From Tethya wilhelma (taxonomy: Eukaryota > Porifera > Demospongiae > Tethyida > Tethyidae), in contig CAXIPT010000002.1 in the NCBI GenBank assembly GCA_964030475.1, forward strand, positions 20,149,552 to 20,213,551: a DNA stretch of 64,000 nt, in the 5' to 3' direction. Numbering within the stretch: the stretch's first letter is position 1; each line of letters opens with the position of its first letter. Below, one piece after another: positions 1-12,500 of this stretch. The notes under the pieces are model-generated. The model had not been told where the DNA came from. It made no database searches and was given only the letters and a program-made list of their open reading frames with translations. Made by a program: the position numbers and the translations under genes.

Positions 1-59
<59 letters not shown>
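1..59. repeat. (GA)n microsatellite at left edge
   Basis: A pure GA dinucleotide tract runs from the first base to about 59. It lies in an intron of the DIDO1-like gene, downstream of the last exon visible here. Its full length is unknown because the window cuts it. Confidence 0.95.
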
Positions 60-61
<2 letters not shown>

Positions 62-203
62 TACCATACATAAAGTATTGAACATTCATTTTATTTTTAA
101 AATATTTAGTTTATTATTTTCAGCAACTAATAATTTTACACTCTTAGAATTGATTTGACAAAACTGTGACAATTTTTAGTCCAGAAACTTCAAGACAGCC
201 TAC

Positions 204-1917
204 CTTCCAGCTTCCTTTTGCTCTCTAGCCATCCTCTCCTTGTCGATACAGTTGGGACAGACATATTCCTTTCCCTCCCTCTCCATCCTCTTCCCCTGAC
301 TCACACTGATGCCCACGCAGTCGCCATGGAACCACTCCTCACAATGGTCACAGCAGATCATGAACCTGTGCAGTGGAAAACAAGACAAGTAGCTAGCCAA
401 GCAATGTTCAGGCATTTCACTGCACAACTGGCATGTACTGACTGCCTATGTTCCCTATGGCTACATTATTATGCAAGGTCAGAAATAGTGTGCTTGGCAA
501 AAGCACTGGGTGTGGTTATTGGTCACATGACATTCACATGGTCCCTACCTGTCATCGTGTGGCTGACGACAGATGCACCACAGTCTCTCAGGATCATCTT
601 CCTCTGAGTCAGAGTCCTCCTCATCACTCGACTCACTCTCACTCCCTCCCCCCTTCTCCTCCTCCTCCTCCTTCTCTTTCTCTTTGGTCTTTTCTGTGTC
701 CTCTTGAGATGGCTCTGTAGCTTCTTCAGTCTTTACCTCAGGGGAATCTGTTGGCGGCTCTTCTTTGACTAGAATAAAAACAAACAAACAAAATAAATAA
801 ATAAAATAAACAACACCAACAATCTGTAAATAAACTACAAGAAATAAAACTTCTAGATTCCATCTTTACATCTACCTTTTGTTTCTGGTTCTTGGTTAAC
901 AGTTTTCTCAACCTTTTCTTTCACTGTCTCCTTCTTAACATCCTTTTTTGGAGATACAACAATGTCCTCTCTCTGAGGGTACTTGCCTCGTAGCCGAGCA
1001 CTCTTGCGGAGTGTTCTAACCTCAGGCTCTTGCTTCTCATTCTCTGAAGTGTCTATGCTCGAATCCTCAGTTGATTGGGCAGCTGTACCATCATTACATC
1101 ATCATTACATCACACACAGCAAACATAAACCAGTATACATTCATACGGTACCTGTTTCTGTTTTAGCAGTCTCTTCACTAGTACTAGCAGTTGTGGTAGT
1201 GTCCATTGTTTCGTCTGATGCCTCCATCTTTGTCTGCTCTTTCTCTTCCACACCAGGCCTTGCGTCCAGCTCTGTTTTCCCCTCAGGCTCTGTCTCCTTG
1301 GCAACACCACCAGCCTCAGGCCCTCCATCAGCCCCGCCCTCAGCTAGTATGCTAGGTAGTGTAGTGGTGCTTGGTTGTGAGACGCTTGGGATGGTGTTGA
1401 GGAACAGCTCCGAGTCCTCCTGGGGATTGAATAGGGAGGTCTTTGTAGTGAGTCCAATGTCGGTGAACCCTTTGTTCATGGAGAGGCTGGTTGGGAGGGC
1501 AAAGGGGAAGTCGTCATCTTCATCATCACTCGTACCAAAGATGTCTGCTAGCTCCTGTGAGGCACTTGGTAAGGAGGAGTTGCCTGCAGTTGAAGGAATG
1601 AAAGAATGAAACTTTATCACTTACCATCTCATTCTATATAGACAGCAGCTTTGATGCTAAAACATGCCATTTTGCCCTTTATGTTTCACACTAACTGCAG
1701 GTATGGCAGTATCAGGACAAGAAATATTCAAAATTTCAACTAAATGAACATGTGTGCCAATATTCGTGCTGAGTGTTTTTGGATGCGCACTAAATAGAAC
1801 TAGGTGCAAACAGTATGAGTGTGACTTGTTCCGCACACCTTCTGGCAGTTCTGGTAAACTCCAGTCCTTTGCAAGTGTCGTGTCAGCAGTGTCAGAATCC
1901 AGTAGATTTCCATCCAT
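204..1917 (-). CDS. DIDO1: DIDO1/PHF3-type PHD-finger protein, N-terminal part
   Basis: Five exons on the minus strand give the N-terminus of a nuclear PHD protein; the rest lies left of the window. Exons read 1839-1917 (start MDGNLLDSD), 1152-1583, 876-1082, 549-768 and 204-365, joined by phase-consistent GT-AG introns. The first 250 or so residues are acidic and low-complexity, with the SDDEDDD and ESSDEEDSDSEEDD runs and basic KKDVKKE blocks. A C4HC3 PHD finger is split across exons 4 and 5: RLWCICRQPHDDR, then FMICCDHCEEWFHGDCVG, then YVCPNC. This is very close to the PHD of vertebrate DIDO1/PHF3, which reads methylated H3K4 on chromatin. The TFIIS-like and SPOC domains expected in the family are not in view, so DIDO1 versus PHF3 cannot be separated. 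The ATG at 1917 is the only one preceding the first good donor. Confidence 0.85.
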
Positions 1918-2346
1918 TACGTTTCTGTGCAGCATACAACAGTAAATAGTTCTTATTCTAATTAGAGCACACCACAAGATACCTTTGATTCAAACACAAA
2001 ACTGGCAGAATTTGCACAGCTCTCTTGTTAATTTTACGATTATACTTTAACTCCAATCGATACAGCTAGCTGCAGCGCTCTTTCCCTGGACACGTAGCAC
2101 ACCATTCAAAAACAACACCCCATTCTTCTTCTTGTTCGCTCCTAGGATCCTAATCAAATTATCGAGCACGCGACGTTCCAGTGGGTGTGGTCACGATTTA
2201 CTTTCGGATTAATCGATTATGGGCCATGGGTTGGTGCGCGCATGCAATACGCGGCGCCCGGCCGGCCGCTCGTTTTGCATGTAGAGTTAAGAGCGGCATA
2301 CGAAAATAATACCATAATAATTGTAAATTTCCCGCTGAAGCTAAAG
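1918..2346. promoter_or_regulatory. Divergent promoter region, DIDO1-like / oxidase copy 1
   Basis: 429 bp separate the start codons of the two divergent genes. Around 2240-2275 lies a short GC- and CpG-rich patch (GGCGCCCGGCCGGCCG) that stands out against AT-rich surroundings. It is a reasonable shared core promoter, but no TATA box or mapped start site supports it. Confidence 0.45.
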
Positions 2347-3994
2347 ATGGTTGTCAGCTATCTCTTGTGCATGTGTGTCACTGTTGGATGTTTGGCTGGT
2401 TGTGCTGTTTGTCAGTCCTGTCCAGCCACTCCAGACACAGATGTGCTAATCCTAGGTGCAGGAATGGCAGGAATAGCAGCTGCAAAGACACTGAATGATA
2501 GAGGAATCAGTGACTTCATCATCTTGGAGGCACAGGACAGGATTGGAGGAAGAATAGCTGTTCAGGAAATTGCAGGAGTCAAGGTATCTAATACAAGGCC
2601 AACTTGATAATTTAATATACTGAACTTACTGATAGCTATCACTGATAAAAATTATGATTGTTGAATCTATAACATGTAATCAGGTAGAGGTGGGAGCAAA
2701 TTGGATTCAGCAGATTGACAATCGAACAGCTGAAACCCGAAACAAGCATCCAATATGGGCATTATCACAGCAATGCTTTCCAGGAGGTCTCCAAGGACAG
2801 TTCACTGACTACACCAATGTTGTGGTGTACAACGAACAGCAAGAGAACATCACAGCAAGAGCAGTTGAAGCAAGAAACAACTATACTACAGCAGTTGCTG
2901 GAATTTCCAAGATAATAGAAGAACGAATGAAAAACAATGAGCCTGACATACCAGTCCGTCAAGCATTGAATGAGGTGGAATGGAATCCCATCAGCTCATT
3001 GCAGCAATGGGTGGAGTGGTTCTACTTTGATTTCTGCTATGGCGTGAGTCCTGATGAAACTTCGCTCTATGATAATGGTGAAGATTTTCAGGAGCAAATT
3101 GTGGACCCTACTATGTCTACCGACTATTTTATAACTGATCAGAGAGGGTATGGTTCTCTCGTTCAGTGTCTTGCTGATGGCTTCATGAGAGATGAGAAGA
3201 GTGAGGGTCGTCTACACCTGAATGCAAACGTCAGTCGTATTGAGTGGAGTGATGAATGTGTGTGTGCAGTTGCACATGAGAATGGACAAGTGAAACGATA
3301 CTGTGCACGTTATGCCATACTCACATTCAGTATTGGAGTACTGAAGTCAAAGATTGTCGAATTTGTTCCTAAACCTCCAGCAGAAAAGATTAAAGCAATC
3401 AACAGCTTTGATATGGTGAGTTACCTAAAAGTATTCCTGGAGTTTGACGAGATATTCTGGCAGCGAGACTCCTCATATCAGTATATTGGTCATGTAAGCA
3501 GTAGACGTGGACACTACCCTATCTTTCATCCTCTCAACGATGTACTACCAAACAACCCTAAACTGATGCTTGCCACATTGATCGAGGGAGTAGCAAATGA
3601 AACGGCACATCTACCAGAGTCAGAGATCAAAGCTAGGGTCACTCAAGCTCTGAGGTCTGTGTATGGTGAAGAGAATGTGGAAGAGCCTGTGAATATAATA
3701 GTGCCTGACTGGATCATGAACCCATTGTTTCAGGGCATGTATATTATTTCAACAGTTGGCACTTCAGATTCAACATACATGAAACTTGCTGAGCCAGTGG
3801 GTAGGCTGCATTTTAGTGGAAGCGCAGCAAATTTCAATTTTAGTGGTTTTGTCCATGGAGCATACTATGCTGGGGTTGACTCTGCTAATGCAGTTGCTGA
3901 GGATCTGACATCTGTTGCTCCAAACCTCTCTTCAAGTGGTGTAGTTGTGTTCACTATACTTCTGTTTTGTGTGGTCACCGAACACTACCTATAA
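2347..3994 (+). CDS. Polyamine oxidase-like FAD amine oxidase, copy 1
   Basis: Two exons (2347-2583, 2684-3994) separated by a 100-bp GT-AG intron encode 515 residues, the usual length for animal polyamine oxidases. Residues 1-22 are a signal peptide. GAGMAG (37-42) is the Rossmann FAD-binding turn and GANWIQ (83-88) the second flavin motif. SYLKVFLEF places Lys328 where these enzymes hold the water next to flavin N5. The last 20 residues are hydrophobic after a small-residue stretch, suggesting a GPI anchor or a secreted, membrane-tethered oxidase. The C-terminal flavin motif, GEATSHNASG in copy 3, is degraded here to GSAANFNFSG: the conserved Glu is lost. Activity is therefore uncertain. 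The family oxidises secondary amines of spermine or spermidine and releases peroxide; the substrate here is not known. It is inverted relative to copies 2 and 3. Confidence 0.85.
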
Positions 3995-4290
3995 ACCCTT
4001 TCAAACATTTCTGCTATGCAGCTCCTTAATTTGTATTCTTGATAATATTACAAGCCAAATACTTTTCATCGTTACATCATCCTTATAGATCATTACACAA
4101 TAGTATAGTCAGTCAACATTATCATTCTAGTCTCAGAGTTTAAGATTGTAATATCTACACAATGTCATAAGAAAAAATCTTAGTTTCTCAGGCCCCCACA
4201 CCGGTTTCAGTTTGCGCTATTGTCCTATCATAGCTAAAACTATAGCTATCCATGGTCCTATTGAGCATGCGCAACATGGTCATGAGACTG

Positions 4291-5787
4291 CTACATGTGA
4301 TCCATCACTGATCTAGCGGATTCAACTCCAGTGTAGTAAGCTCCATGGACAAAACCACTTGCATTGTGACTTGTGGCTTCCCCACTGAAGTATACAGTCT
4401 TCCTAGAGTACTCGCTAGTTTGTTTCTATCCCCACCTACTAAAACATTGCTGTAGGTGCCATAAAATAATGGATTCCTTCGCCAGTTTGGTAGTAGAAAA
4501 TTTACCGGTTCCTGGACATTATTTTTTCCATATAGATTTTTTAGGATCTTGGTAACTTTTGTTTTTATCTCAGATTCAGATTGATATAATGTTTCATCGG
4601 CTAGTTCATCAACTAATGTTGCCAGCAACAGTTTAGGGTTGTTTGGTAAGACACCATTTAATGGCTGAAAGACAGGGTAATACCCACGTTGGTTGCTCAT
4701 ATGACCAATGTAGAAATATGAAGAGTCTCGCTCCCAAAATATCTTGTCAAATTCAAGGAATATTTTTTGATAATTGACCATCTCGAACATGTTGATTGCT
4801 TCAATCTTTTCTGTTGGAAGTTTAGGAACAAATTCAACAATCTTTGACTTCAGTACTCCAATACCGAATGTGAGTATGGCATAACGTGCACAGTATCGTT
4901 TCACTTGTCCATTCTCATATGCAACTGCACACACACATTCATCACTCCACTCAATATGACTGACGTTTGCATTCAGGTGTAGACGACCCTCACTCTTCTC
5001 ATCTCTCATGAAGCCATCAGCAAGACACTGAACAAGAGAACCATACCCTCACTGATCGGTTATGAAGTAGCTTAGATGATTGCTTGCATTTTCTTTGACA
5101 AATGCTGCATAATTGTAAAGGGAAGTAACATCTGCTGTTTCACATACGGAATAGTCAAAGTAGAACCACTCTACCCATTGCTGTAAACGGTTGGTTGAAT
5201 TCCATTTTGAGTGCTTCAATGCTTGACGAACTGAAATATCTGGGTGTTTGTTTTTCATCCTTCTGTCTACAATGTCTTGTAGCTTATTCTCTGCTTCAAT
5301 GTATTTGTTTCCAACGACCGTTGCTCTATTGGAAGTGTTCTCTTGCTGTTCGTTGTACACCACAACATTGGTGTAGTCAGTGAACTGTCCTTGGAGACCT
5401 CCTGGAAAGCATTGCTGTGATAATGACCATATTGGATTCTTGTTTAGTGCTTCAGCTGTTGAGTTGTCAATTTCTTCAATCCAATTTGCTCCCATCTCTA
5501 CCTGTGTTAAGCGGAGTCAAAATAATTATTTGTATTTGTGCCATATACAATACCTTGACTCCAGCAAATTCCTGATTAGCCATTCTTCCTCCAATCCTAT
5601 CCTGTGCCTCCAAGATGATGAAGTCACTGATTCCTCTATCATTTAGTGTCTTTGCAGCTGCTATTCCTGCCATTCCTGCACCGAGGATTAGCACATCTGT
5701 GTCTGGAGAGGGTGGACAGGACTGACCACACACACAGTCAACCAAGAGACTGAGTATGTACATATAAACGGCAAATCCCATTAACAT
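4291..5787 (-). pseudogene. Polyamine oxidase-like pseudogene, copy 2
   Basis: This has the same two-exon layout as its neighbours: exon 1 5554-5787, a 52-bp intron, exon 2 from 5501 downward. Exon 1 is intact, with a different signal peptide (MLMGFAVYMYILSLLVDCVC) and the GAGMAG motif. Three lesions break it. An in-frame TGA near 5050 replaces the Arg codon that follows FITDQ in both other copies. A 2-bp insertion near 4390, in the stretch coding GRLY, throws the FAD-binding C-terminal motif out of frame. In the original frame a TAG at 4291-4293 removes the hydrophobic tail seen in copies 1 and 3. Multiple independent lesions argue for a true pseudogene rather than a single sequencing error. 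Confidence 0.85.
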
Positions 5788-5920
5788 CTTAATTCACAAG
5801 TCAATATAATAATTTTATAGTACATTTATGAATAGACATAATATATGATGATGGAGACCTCTTACCAGAACAATAGTTTACTGAGCCACACCTAAATTAT
5901 TACAATAATTATTATCTGCT

Positions 5921-7528
5921 CTACACAACCACTACATTCAAAAGCAAACTAAAAATGACTGCCAAACTAGTAGCAGCTACATGCATGGCCGCTGATACAA
6001 CTAGCATGTGATCCATCACTGATCTGGCAGATTCAACTCCGGTGTAGTAAGCTCCATGGACATAACCACTTGCATTGTGACTTGTGGCTTCTCCACTGAA
6101 GTACAGTCTTCCTAGAGTGCTCCCTAGTTTAGTGTTATTTCCACCAACCAAAACATTGCTATACATGCCGTAAAATGCAGGATTTTGCTGCCAGCCAGGT
6201 AGGAGTATATCGACAGGTTCCTGCGCATTCTCCCCATACAGATTTCTTAGAACTTCGGTAACTTTTGCTTTCACCTCAGATTCAGGTTGTAGCACTGTTT
6301 CATTTGCTATTCCCTCAATCAATGTGGCAAGCATCAGTTTAGGGTTGTTTGGTAGTACATTGTTGAGAGGGTGAAAGATAGGGTAGTCTCCACGCCTACT
6401 GCTTACGTGACCAGTATACTGAAATGAGGAGTCTCGCTGCCAGAATATCTTGTCAAACTCCAGGAATACCTTTAGATAATTGACCATGTCAAACTTGTTG
6501 ATTATTTCAATCTTTTCTGTTGGAAGTTTTGGAACAAATTCGACAATCTTTGACTTCAGTACTCCAATACTGAATGTGAGTATGGCATAACGTGCACAGT
6601 ATCGTTTCACTTGTCGATTCTCATATGCAACTGCACACACGCATTCATCACTCCACTCAATACGACTGACGTTTGCATTCAAGTGTAGACGACCCTCACT
6701 CTTCTCATCTCTCATGAAGTCATCAGCGAGACACTGAACAAGAGAACCATACCCTCTCTGATCGGTGATGAAGTAGTCGGCAAGATTACCAATGCCACCT
6801 AAATCATCTGGATCTTGAGCACTGTAAGAGGCATTGAGATAACCGTAAAGAGATGAAACATCCGGTGTTTCTCCAGCACAAAAGTCAAAGTAGAACCACT
6901 CCACCCATTGTTGCAACGAATTAATGGGATTCCATTTCAGCTCCTTCAATGCTTGACGAACAGAAATGTCAGGCTCATTGTTTTTTATTCTCTTCTGTAT
7001 AATCTCTTGTAGTTTAAAGAATGCTGTAGAAAAGCTGTTTCTTGCTTCCACTGCTCTTACTGTGATGTTCTCTTGCTGTTCGTTGTACACCACAACATTG
7101 GTGTAGTCAGTGAACTGTCCTTGGAGACCTCCTGGAAAGCATTGCTGTGATAATGCCCATATTGGATGCTTGTTTCGGGTTTCAGCTGTTCGATTGTCAA
7201 TCTGCTGAATCCAATTTGCTCCCAGTTCTACCTGTCAAGGAAAAAAAGATATCAGAATAAAATTTGTCTTATATCAATTGCATGAATCTACCTTGACTCC
7301 AGCAAATTCCTGATTAGCCATTCTTCCTCCAATCCTGTCCTGTGCCTCCAAGATGATGAAGTCACTGATTCCTCTATCATTCAGTGTCTTTGCAGCTGCT
7401 ATTCCTGCCATTCCTGCACCGAGGATTAGCACATCTGTGTCTGGAGTGGCTGGACAGGACTGCAGCTGTGCACTGGCTATAGAAATGGCACAGAAGCCCA
7501 TTGCAGCCAAGATTGCAATGATTGCCAT
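5921..7528 (-). CDS. Polyamine oxidase-like FAD amine oxidase, copy 3
   Basis: Exons 7292-7528 and 5921-7231 flank a 60-bp intron. Both exons have exactly the same lengths as in copy 1 (237 and 1311 bp), giving 515 residues. The start is the ATG at 7528; a GTG three codons upstream is not a plausible eukaryotic start. A signal peptide (MAIIAILAAMGFCAISIASA) is followed by the flavin motifs GAGMAG and GANWIQ, the NYLKVFLEF lysine, and an intact C-terminal motif (FSGEATSHNASG, then GYVHGAYYTG). The last 20 residues (LAVIFSLLLNVVVV) are hydrophobic, as for a GPI signal. It is the only one of the three copies with every family motif intact, so it is the best candidate for an active secreted or surface oxidase. 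It is divergent from NUP42. Confidence 0.88.
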
Positions 7529-7621
7529 CACTGACACCTTTTAACAGGCTGCCAGCCCTTGTACATGACAATGCTTATGATGGGCGGGGCAAATTGTGAG
7601 TTCAAAGGTCATCTGCAAACC
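7529..7621. promoter_or_regulatory. 93-bp divergent promoter, oxidase copy 3 / NUP42
   Basis: Only 93 bp lie between the two start codons, so both 5' UTRs and any core promoter must fit here or overlap. No TATA box is visible. The arrangement pairs a housekeeping nucleoporin gene with a secreted oxidase. Confidence 0.5.
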
Positions 7622-9278
7622 ATGGCTGAAGTATGCAAGTTTTTCTTACAGGGAAGATGCAGGTTTGGAGACCGCTGTAGATACAAGCACCCAACAAACA
7701 CAGACGGAGGAGGGAGAGGTTAGTTTATAGACGATAAGCAAAACACACAAAAATTAAATTTGTGAATGTTTTGTGATCAAAAATGTTCAGGGTATCGTCA
7801 CCAACGTGACCCATCTTTTGATACCGGGAGAAGATGGGATAGAAAACCAGTAAGTTGAACGAGAATAAACTTTTACGGTGTCTTGAGCTCGCACTACCGG
7901 CTGTCTATCTTTTCCCTTTTCCTGGCTCAGGACACTAACAGATTCCAGTTGTTCAGCGACACAACTCGTTCATACGACAGTAACAGAGACACCAGAGGAG
8001 GGTATGGTGGTGGCAGTGGTGGGGGTGGGAGAAGAGGCTCTGATCGTGGAGGAAGGGGAGGAGGAGGAGGGAGAGAGTGGGACACCGGTCGAGACAGCGG
8101 AAGGAACTCGTGGGACAATCAAAGAAGAGATGATTATCGCGGGCAGTCTTATCGCGGAGACAGATACTCCGGTGGACAGTATAGGTCTGGGCCGGGCCGA
8201 GGGGGAGGGCAATCATCGCGGTATGGAGATTGGAATCGGAATTATGATTCTCGCAGTTTTCAGAACCAGTCTGACGGATCGTACAGATCGAGTAATAGAT
8301 ATTCCACTCACGATCAAGCAACATTTACTAATCCCAGCGAGATAGCGTAAGTGTATTTTATTGAAAAGTAAAGTACCTATTGAATCTCATTGCACACCAT
8401 GCAACCCCCCTCATGCTGATAGTACTCAAATTCGATCTGATATGGAAGAATGGCAGAAGCACATGATATGGCCTTTCTCTTGCTACGCCTATCACAAGGA
8501 GACTCCTTGCTTGCCGGGGTTTGCTGATGTTTCCCCAGAGGAGGTGAGATGGGAGGCCTATCAGGCTAAGACAAAAGGCACGTCTGAGCAGTACCTTCGG
8601 CAGATCAGAGACCTCAGTGAGGAGCACTCCAAAGCACTCGGCATGTATGCTTCAGCTACTGCTAGTGATGTGGAAAAATTGGTAAGAATCGTAAAGCTTG
8701 TATATCCACCCCCACTTATCTTTAGGAGTAAGTCTGTGATTATAGCTAGCTATTTGGTTTCTTGTACTCACATTCACTCACAGACGTCAGGCCAGCTGCC
8801 ATCATCCCCCCTCTTTGGAAGCCCAGGAGGACGGGGTGCCATTGGTGCTGATCTCTTCTCTCCTTCCGCTAACACTGGCTCTACAGTATCATCACTGTTT
8901 GGACCATCATCACCACTTCAGAACGCTGCATCGCTGTTTGGGAGTAGCAGCAGTGGTACACAATCTCAGTCGCTCTTTCAAAGCACCAATCAATCCTTCA
9001 CTACTAATATTGGAACCAGCCCACAACCTGTCACTACTACAACCTCCTCTCTCTTCACTAGCCAACCATCTTCTTCAGCGACACTGCCACCCACAAATCA
9101 ACAGACACACCAGCAGCAACAACCCTCTACTACCACAGCTCATGTTGTTAGCACGACGGCTAGTGTTGAAACTGTAAAGGTAGAACAACTAACAAAAGAA
9201 GATTTGGAGGTGTTCAAAGCAGAGAAGTCTACGCTTGGAAAGATTCCTGAACGTGCTCCTTCTAAGGACCTGTGCTGA
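7622..9278 (+). CDS. NUP42: Nucleoporin NUP42 (NUPL2/hCG1)
   Basis: Five exons (7622-7718, 7791-7849, 7931-8346, 8423-8681, 8784-9278) encode about 441 residues; human NUP42 is of similar size. The N-terminus carries one CCCH zinc finger ([20 protein letters not shown]). A Gly/Arg-rich linker follows (exon 3, RGGRGGGGG). Then comes a conserved helical segment ([31 protein letters not shown]) that matches the family. A Ser/Thr-rich region holds scattered FG motifs (SSLFG, ASLFG). The C-terminal [10 protein letters not shown] segment is the GLE1-binding end in the family. NUP42 sits on the cytoplasmic face of the nuclear pore and helps GLE1/DDX19 in mRNA export. All introns are GT-AG and in phase. 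The stop lies 283 bp from the convergent ERICH3 stop. Confidence 0.9.
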
Positions 9279-9561
9279 TTGTTTTGTTTTCAATGATTAT
9301 TTTATACATTCATCAATTAATAATCTAGTCGTATCCATAGATTATAGGGCTCTACAGAACTACAGCTAGAGTGTCCGTGATACCATGGTAAAAAAAGTGC
9401 CACATAATAATTATTAAAATTTTTAGGAGTAGACTTGCCATTTTACTGTTCAAATATTCTGTAGCATGAGTAGATGATTACAATTATTGTGGAAAGAGAA
9501 ACTTATGTTGGGAAATGACATTAGCATAACTGCATGTGCTGTATATAATTTTTCTTTCTTT

Positions 9562-12500
9562 CTAGCTTTGTCCATTGGTACTAGCTATAGTATTGGACGA
9601 AACTGAAGTGAGGGAAGATTGTGACGGGGAAGAAGATAAACTACTCTTTATTGACTCTTGATATTGTTCTATGATTTCTTCATTCACTCTTGCAGCATCA
9701 GTCAACTCAGCTCTCCGATCGCTAGGCTGCTCCTTGGTGTCAATGTCAACCTTGTTGCTGTCACGGACCTCTTCTGTTTCTTGCAACCCGTCCATTCCAG
9801 TCGGTAGCTCATCCTGGTGAGGCATTGCTGTCTGTGTCTCAGGATATGACACTACCTCACTCTTTGAGTCAACATTGGTAGCTGATTCAGTGCTGGAGTC
9901 TAACTCATCTTGAACGAGAGTGCTTTCATTTTTGATGATCGGATCTTCATCCTTACTCTCACCCTGGTCCTGCTCATTGTAGCCAATACCGTGCTCCAGT
10001 TGGGTGATCTGTTTCTCCAAGTCGGGGATGAGTTCATCTTCAGATCCGCTGATTAGATCCACCACACTTCTGCCCGGTTCGCTGTCAATGCTAGCATGAT
10101 CATTGAGTATTGAGCCCAGGGAGGTGCTGGAGGTGATCTTCTGTAGGATTTTCGATACTTCTGCAAGAGTGGGGCTCATTGAAGAAGGAGTTTTTAATTC
10201 ACTGAAGCTCACTGATCGCTGTGGAGTGCTTTTAGTCGATGGTGTCTTGTGTGTTACTAAGATGCTTGGTCGTACGTTCTGGCCAGATTGAGAAATATCA
10301 TCATCCATTTGAGCTTCTTCTTGTAGCTCTGAGCTTGGTTCATGCTCTTCTGTGATTGAAGGAGTGTCTTTGTTTGAATCTGTTTGTAAATCTTCAGCCG
10401 GGAATTCAAACTTCTCTATTGCACCCTGTTCACTGTCGGGAGTTGCAGCAATAACCACCACAGAGGGGGGAGCATCCAACAACTGGTCTTCTGATGACTC
10501 TCTGTCAGTTTTAAGCACAGGCTTGAGTGCATTGAGTGATAGTTCTTTATCATCTTCTGGCTCTACCAGTGTTGGAATGTCCACAGGATTGGTCTCGGTG
10601 ACTAGTTGCTGCTCAGTCTCTTCTTGGTGTTGAGATTCTCTCTCCTCCTCTAGATCTATCTTGGGTGCTTCCCCTTCTAACTCTCCGTGTAAACTCTCTT
10701 CACTCCTCTGCACCTCTTTGTTCATGTCATCATCATTGGCCCGATGGGTCTCGCTGTTGTCAGTTAACTCTTTAAGATTGCCACCTTCACCATCTTCCTC
10801 AGTGTTATGTGTGTCTGTGTGAACTGGTTCAACTACAGGCACTGTTTCTTCCTTACTGTCAATAGCTACTTCACTTTCAGCCTGTACCTCTTCTGTCACA
10901 GTTTCTTCAGGTACATCAACTTCATCGGTCTCTTCACGTATTTCCCTTGTGCCCAAATCTTCTGTGTCCGGTGTATCTTCTTCAAACACATCATCATCAT
11001 AGTCAGAGTAGTCTAAATTCTGATTGTCTCCTTCATTGATCCTAACTGTAGTGGAAGGAGTGGTCTCAGCAGCACCATTGACCGACTCTCCAGTCACGTC
11101 CAAGAGATTGGTTTGAGCTGAAGTGGAGTAGATCCCGGAACCAACACTTGGAGCCACCAGTGGAACAGTAGTACTGAGGCCACCATCACCACTACCTTGT
11201 GAGCGAAGACTAACATTTGAGGCAGCTTTTGATGATGCATGCTGAGGACTTTCTTCAAGAGTGTCATGATCGATAGGTTGTTTGCTGTCCTCTTGATTGA
11301 GACTACTGTGACTAGAGCCATCCAATCTCTCTTCCTCTATTGACGAGTGAGAGTGGCCACTGCTGGCAGCATCGTCTACTGGTGATGGAGTTGGAGTATG
11401 GTCATTAGGAGGAGCTGAGTTCGGGTCTTCTTGCTCAGAGTAGTGTGTTCTGATAATGTCGGACTGGGAGGACAAACGAAACGGTTGAGTTTCTGTGGAA
11501 AACTGTTCACCCAGGGCAGCAGTCTCCTCAAGAATCTCCTCCTCTCTTGGAGATGCCTATACATGTAGGATGGGGTACACAATGGGCTCACAACTATATT
11601 GTACAATGTGTGGAAATAGCACCACCAATAGCTCACCACGGGGTTGTTTAGGATGCTGTCCACTTCGGCTTGTTGCCGTCGCTTCAATTCCTTCCTATCC
11701 CTTTCAATTTCACACCTATTGTTATGTGCATACAACACAGACTCATATCACATGTTGCACCACTCTCTCTACTAGTCCATGCCTCACCTGTAGCAAGGCT
11801 TTCCTCCTTCGACCTTCAGGAGTCTGAAGTGAGCTGTCTTACTGCCCAGTAGCTTGCCACACTGGTGTCTGTACTCACAGCAGGCACTGATCCGGGAGTC
11901 TATCATGCCATCCAGATAGAGGGTGAGGCCAAATGGCATGCCAATGTGCCGTTTGGAGGTGAACGTGAAGTGTTCTGAATTCAAATCAAGTTATAAACAA
12001 CTGATAATAATAATAAAATAATAATAATAATAACAGATGTGGAATTGTACTGATTAATGTGTGATAACACTGTGGAATTGTAATGATTGTTGTGTGATAA
12101 TTGGTGTCAAGTGCACCTCGGGAGTGGCGTGAGGGTGGTGTGTGTGACTACAATGCATACCTCTGGCTCTCACCCTCCCCTTGTACAATTGGATGGTGTT
12201 GCCTCCACAGTGTTGCTGCAGTACTATCACCTCAGAGAGGGGAGAGCTGCCTTCTAGACGTAGACCTTTTCCAACGTAACTGAGTGTTATCAGAATGTCC
12301 GAGTGCTTGTGAGCTCTCAGGGGAGAACTCTGAAACTTTACAGTACTTCTTCCGCGAGACCTTTGACCTCCAACGGGAGCAGTCTATTGAATTATTAACC
12401 AATTGTACTACATAATGACAGTGGGCAACAATAAGCCTCGTTTCCAGGCTCTTTCCATGCAAATATTACATACTGAAAATAGGCACAATGATGTGTAATA

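Noticed and set aside
5040..5060. The in-frame TGA of oxidase copy 2 as a selenocysteine or readthrough codon
   Set aside because: Both sister copies have Arg at this position, and this copy also has a frameshift and a lost tail, so decay explains it better.
7927..8345. Long minus- and plus-strand alternative frames over NUP42 exon 3 (Pro/Ser- and Glu-rich)
   Set aside because: They are shadows of the Gly/Arg-rich coding exon; the real frame continues through phase-consistent splice sites into conserved NUP42 sequence.
8815..9177. Alternative frame rich in His/Leu over NUP42 exon 5
   Set aside because: Shadow of the FG-containing exon in another frame.
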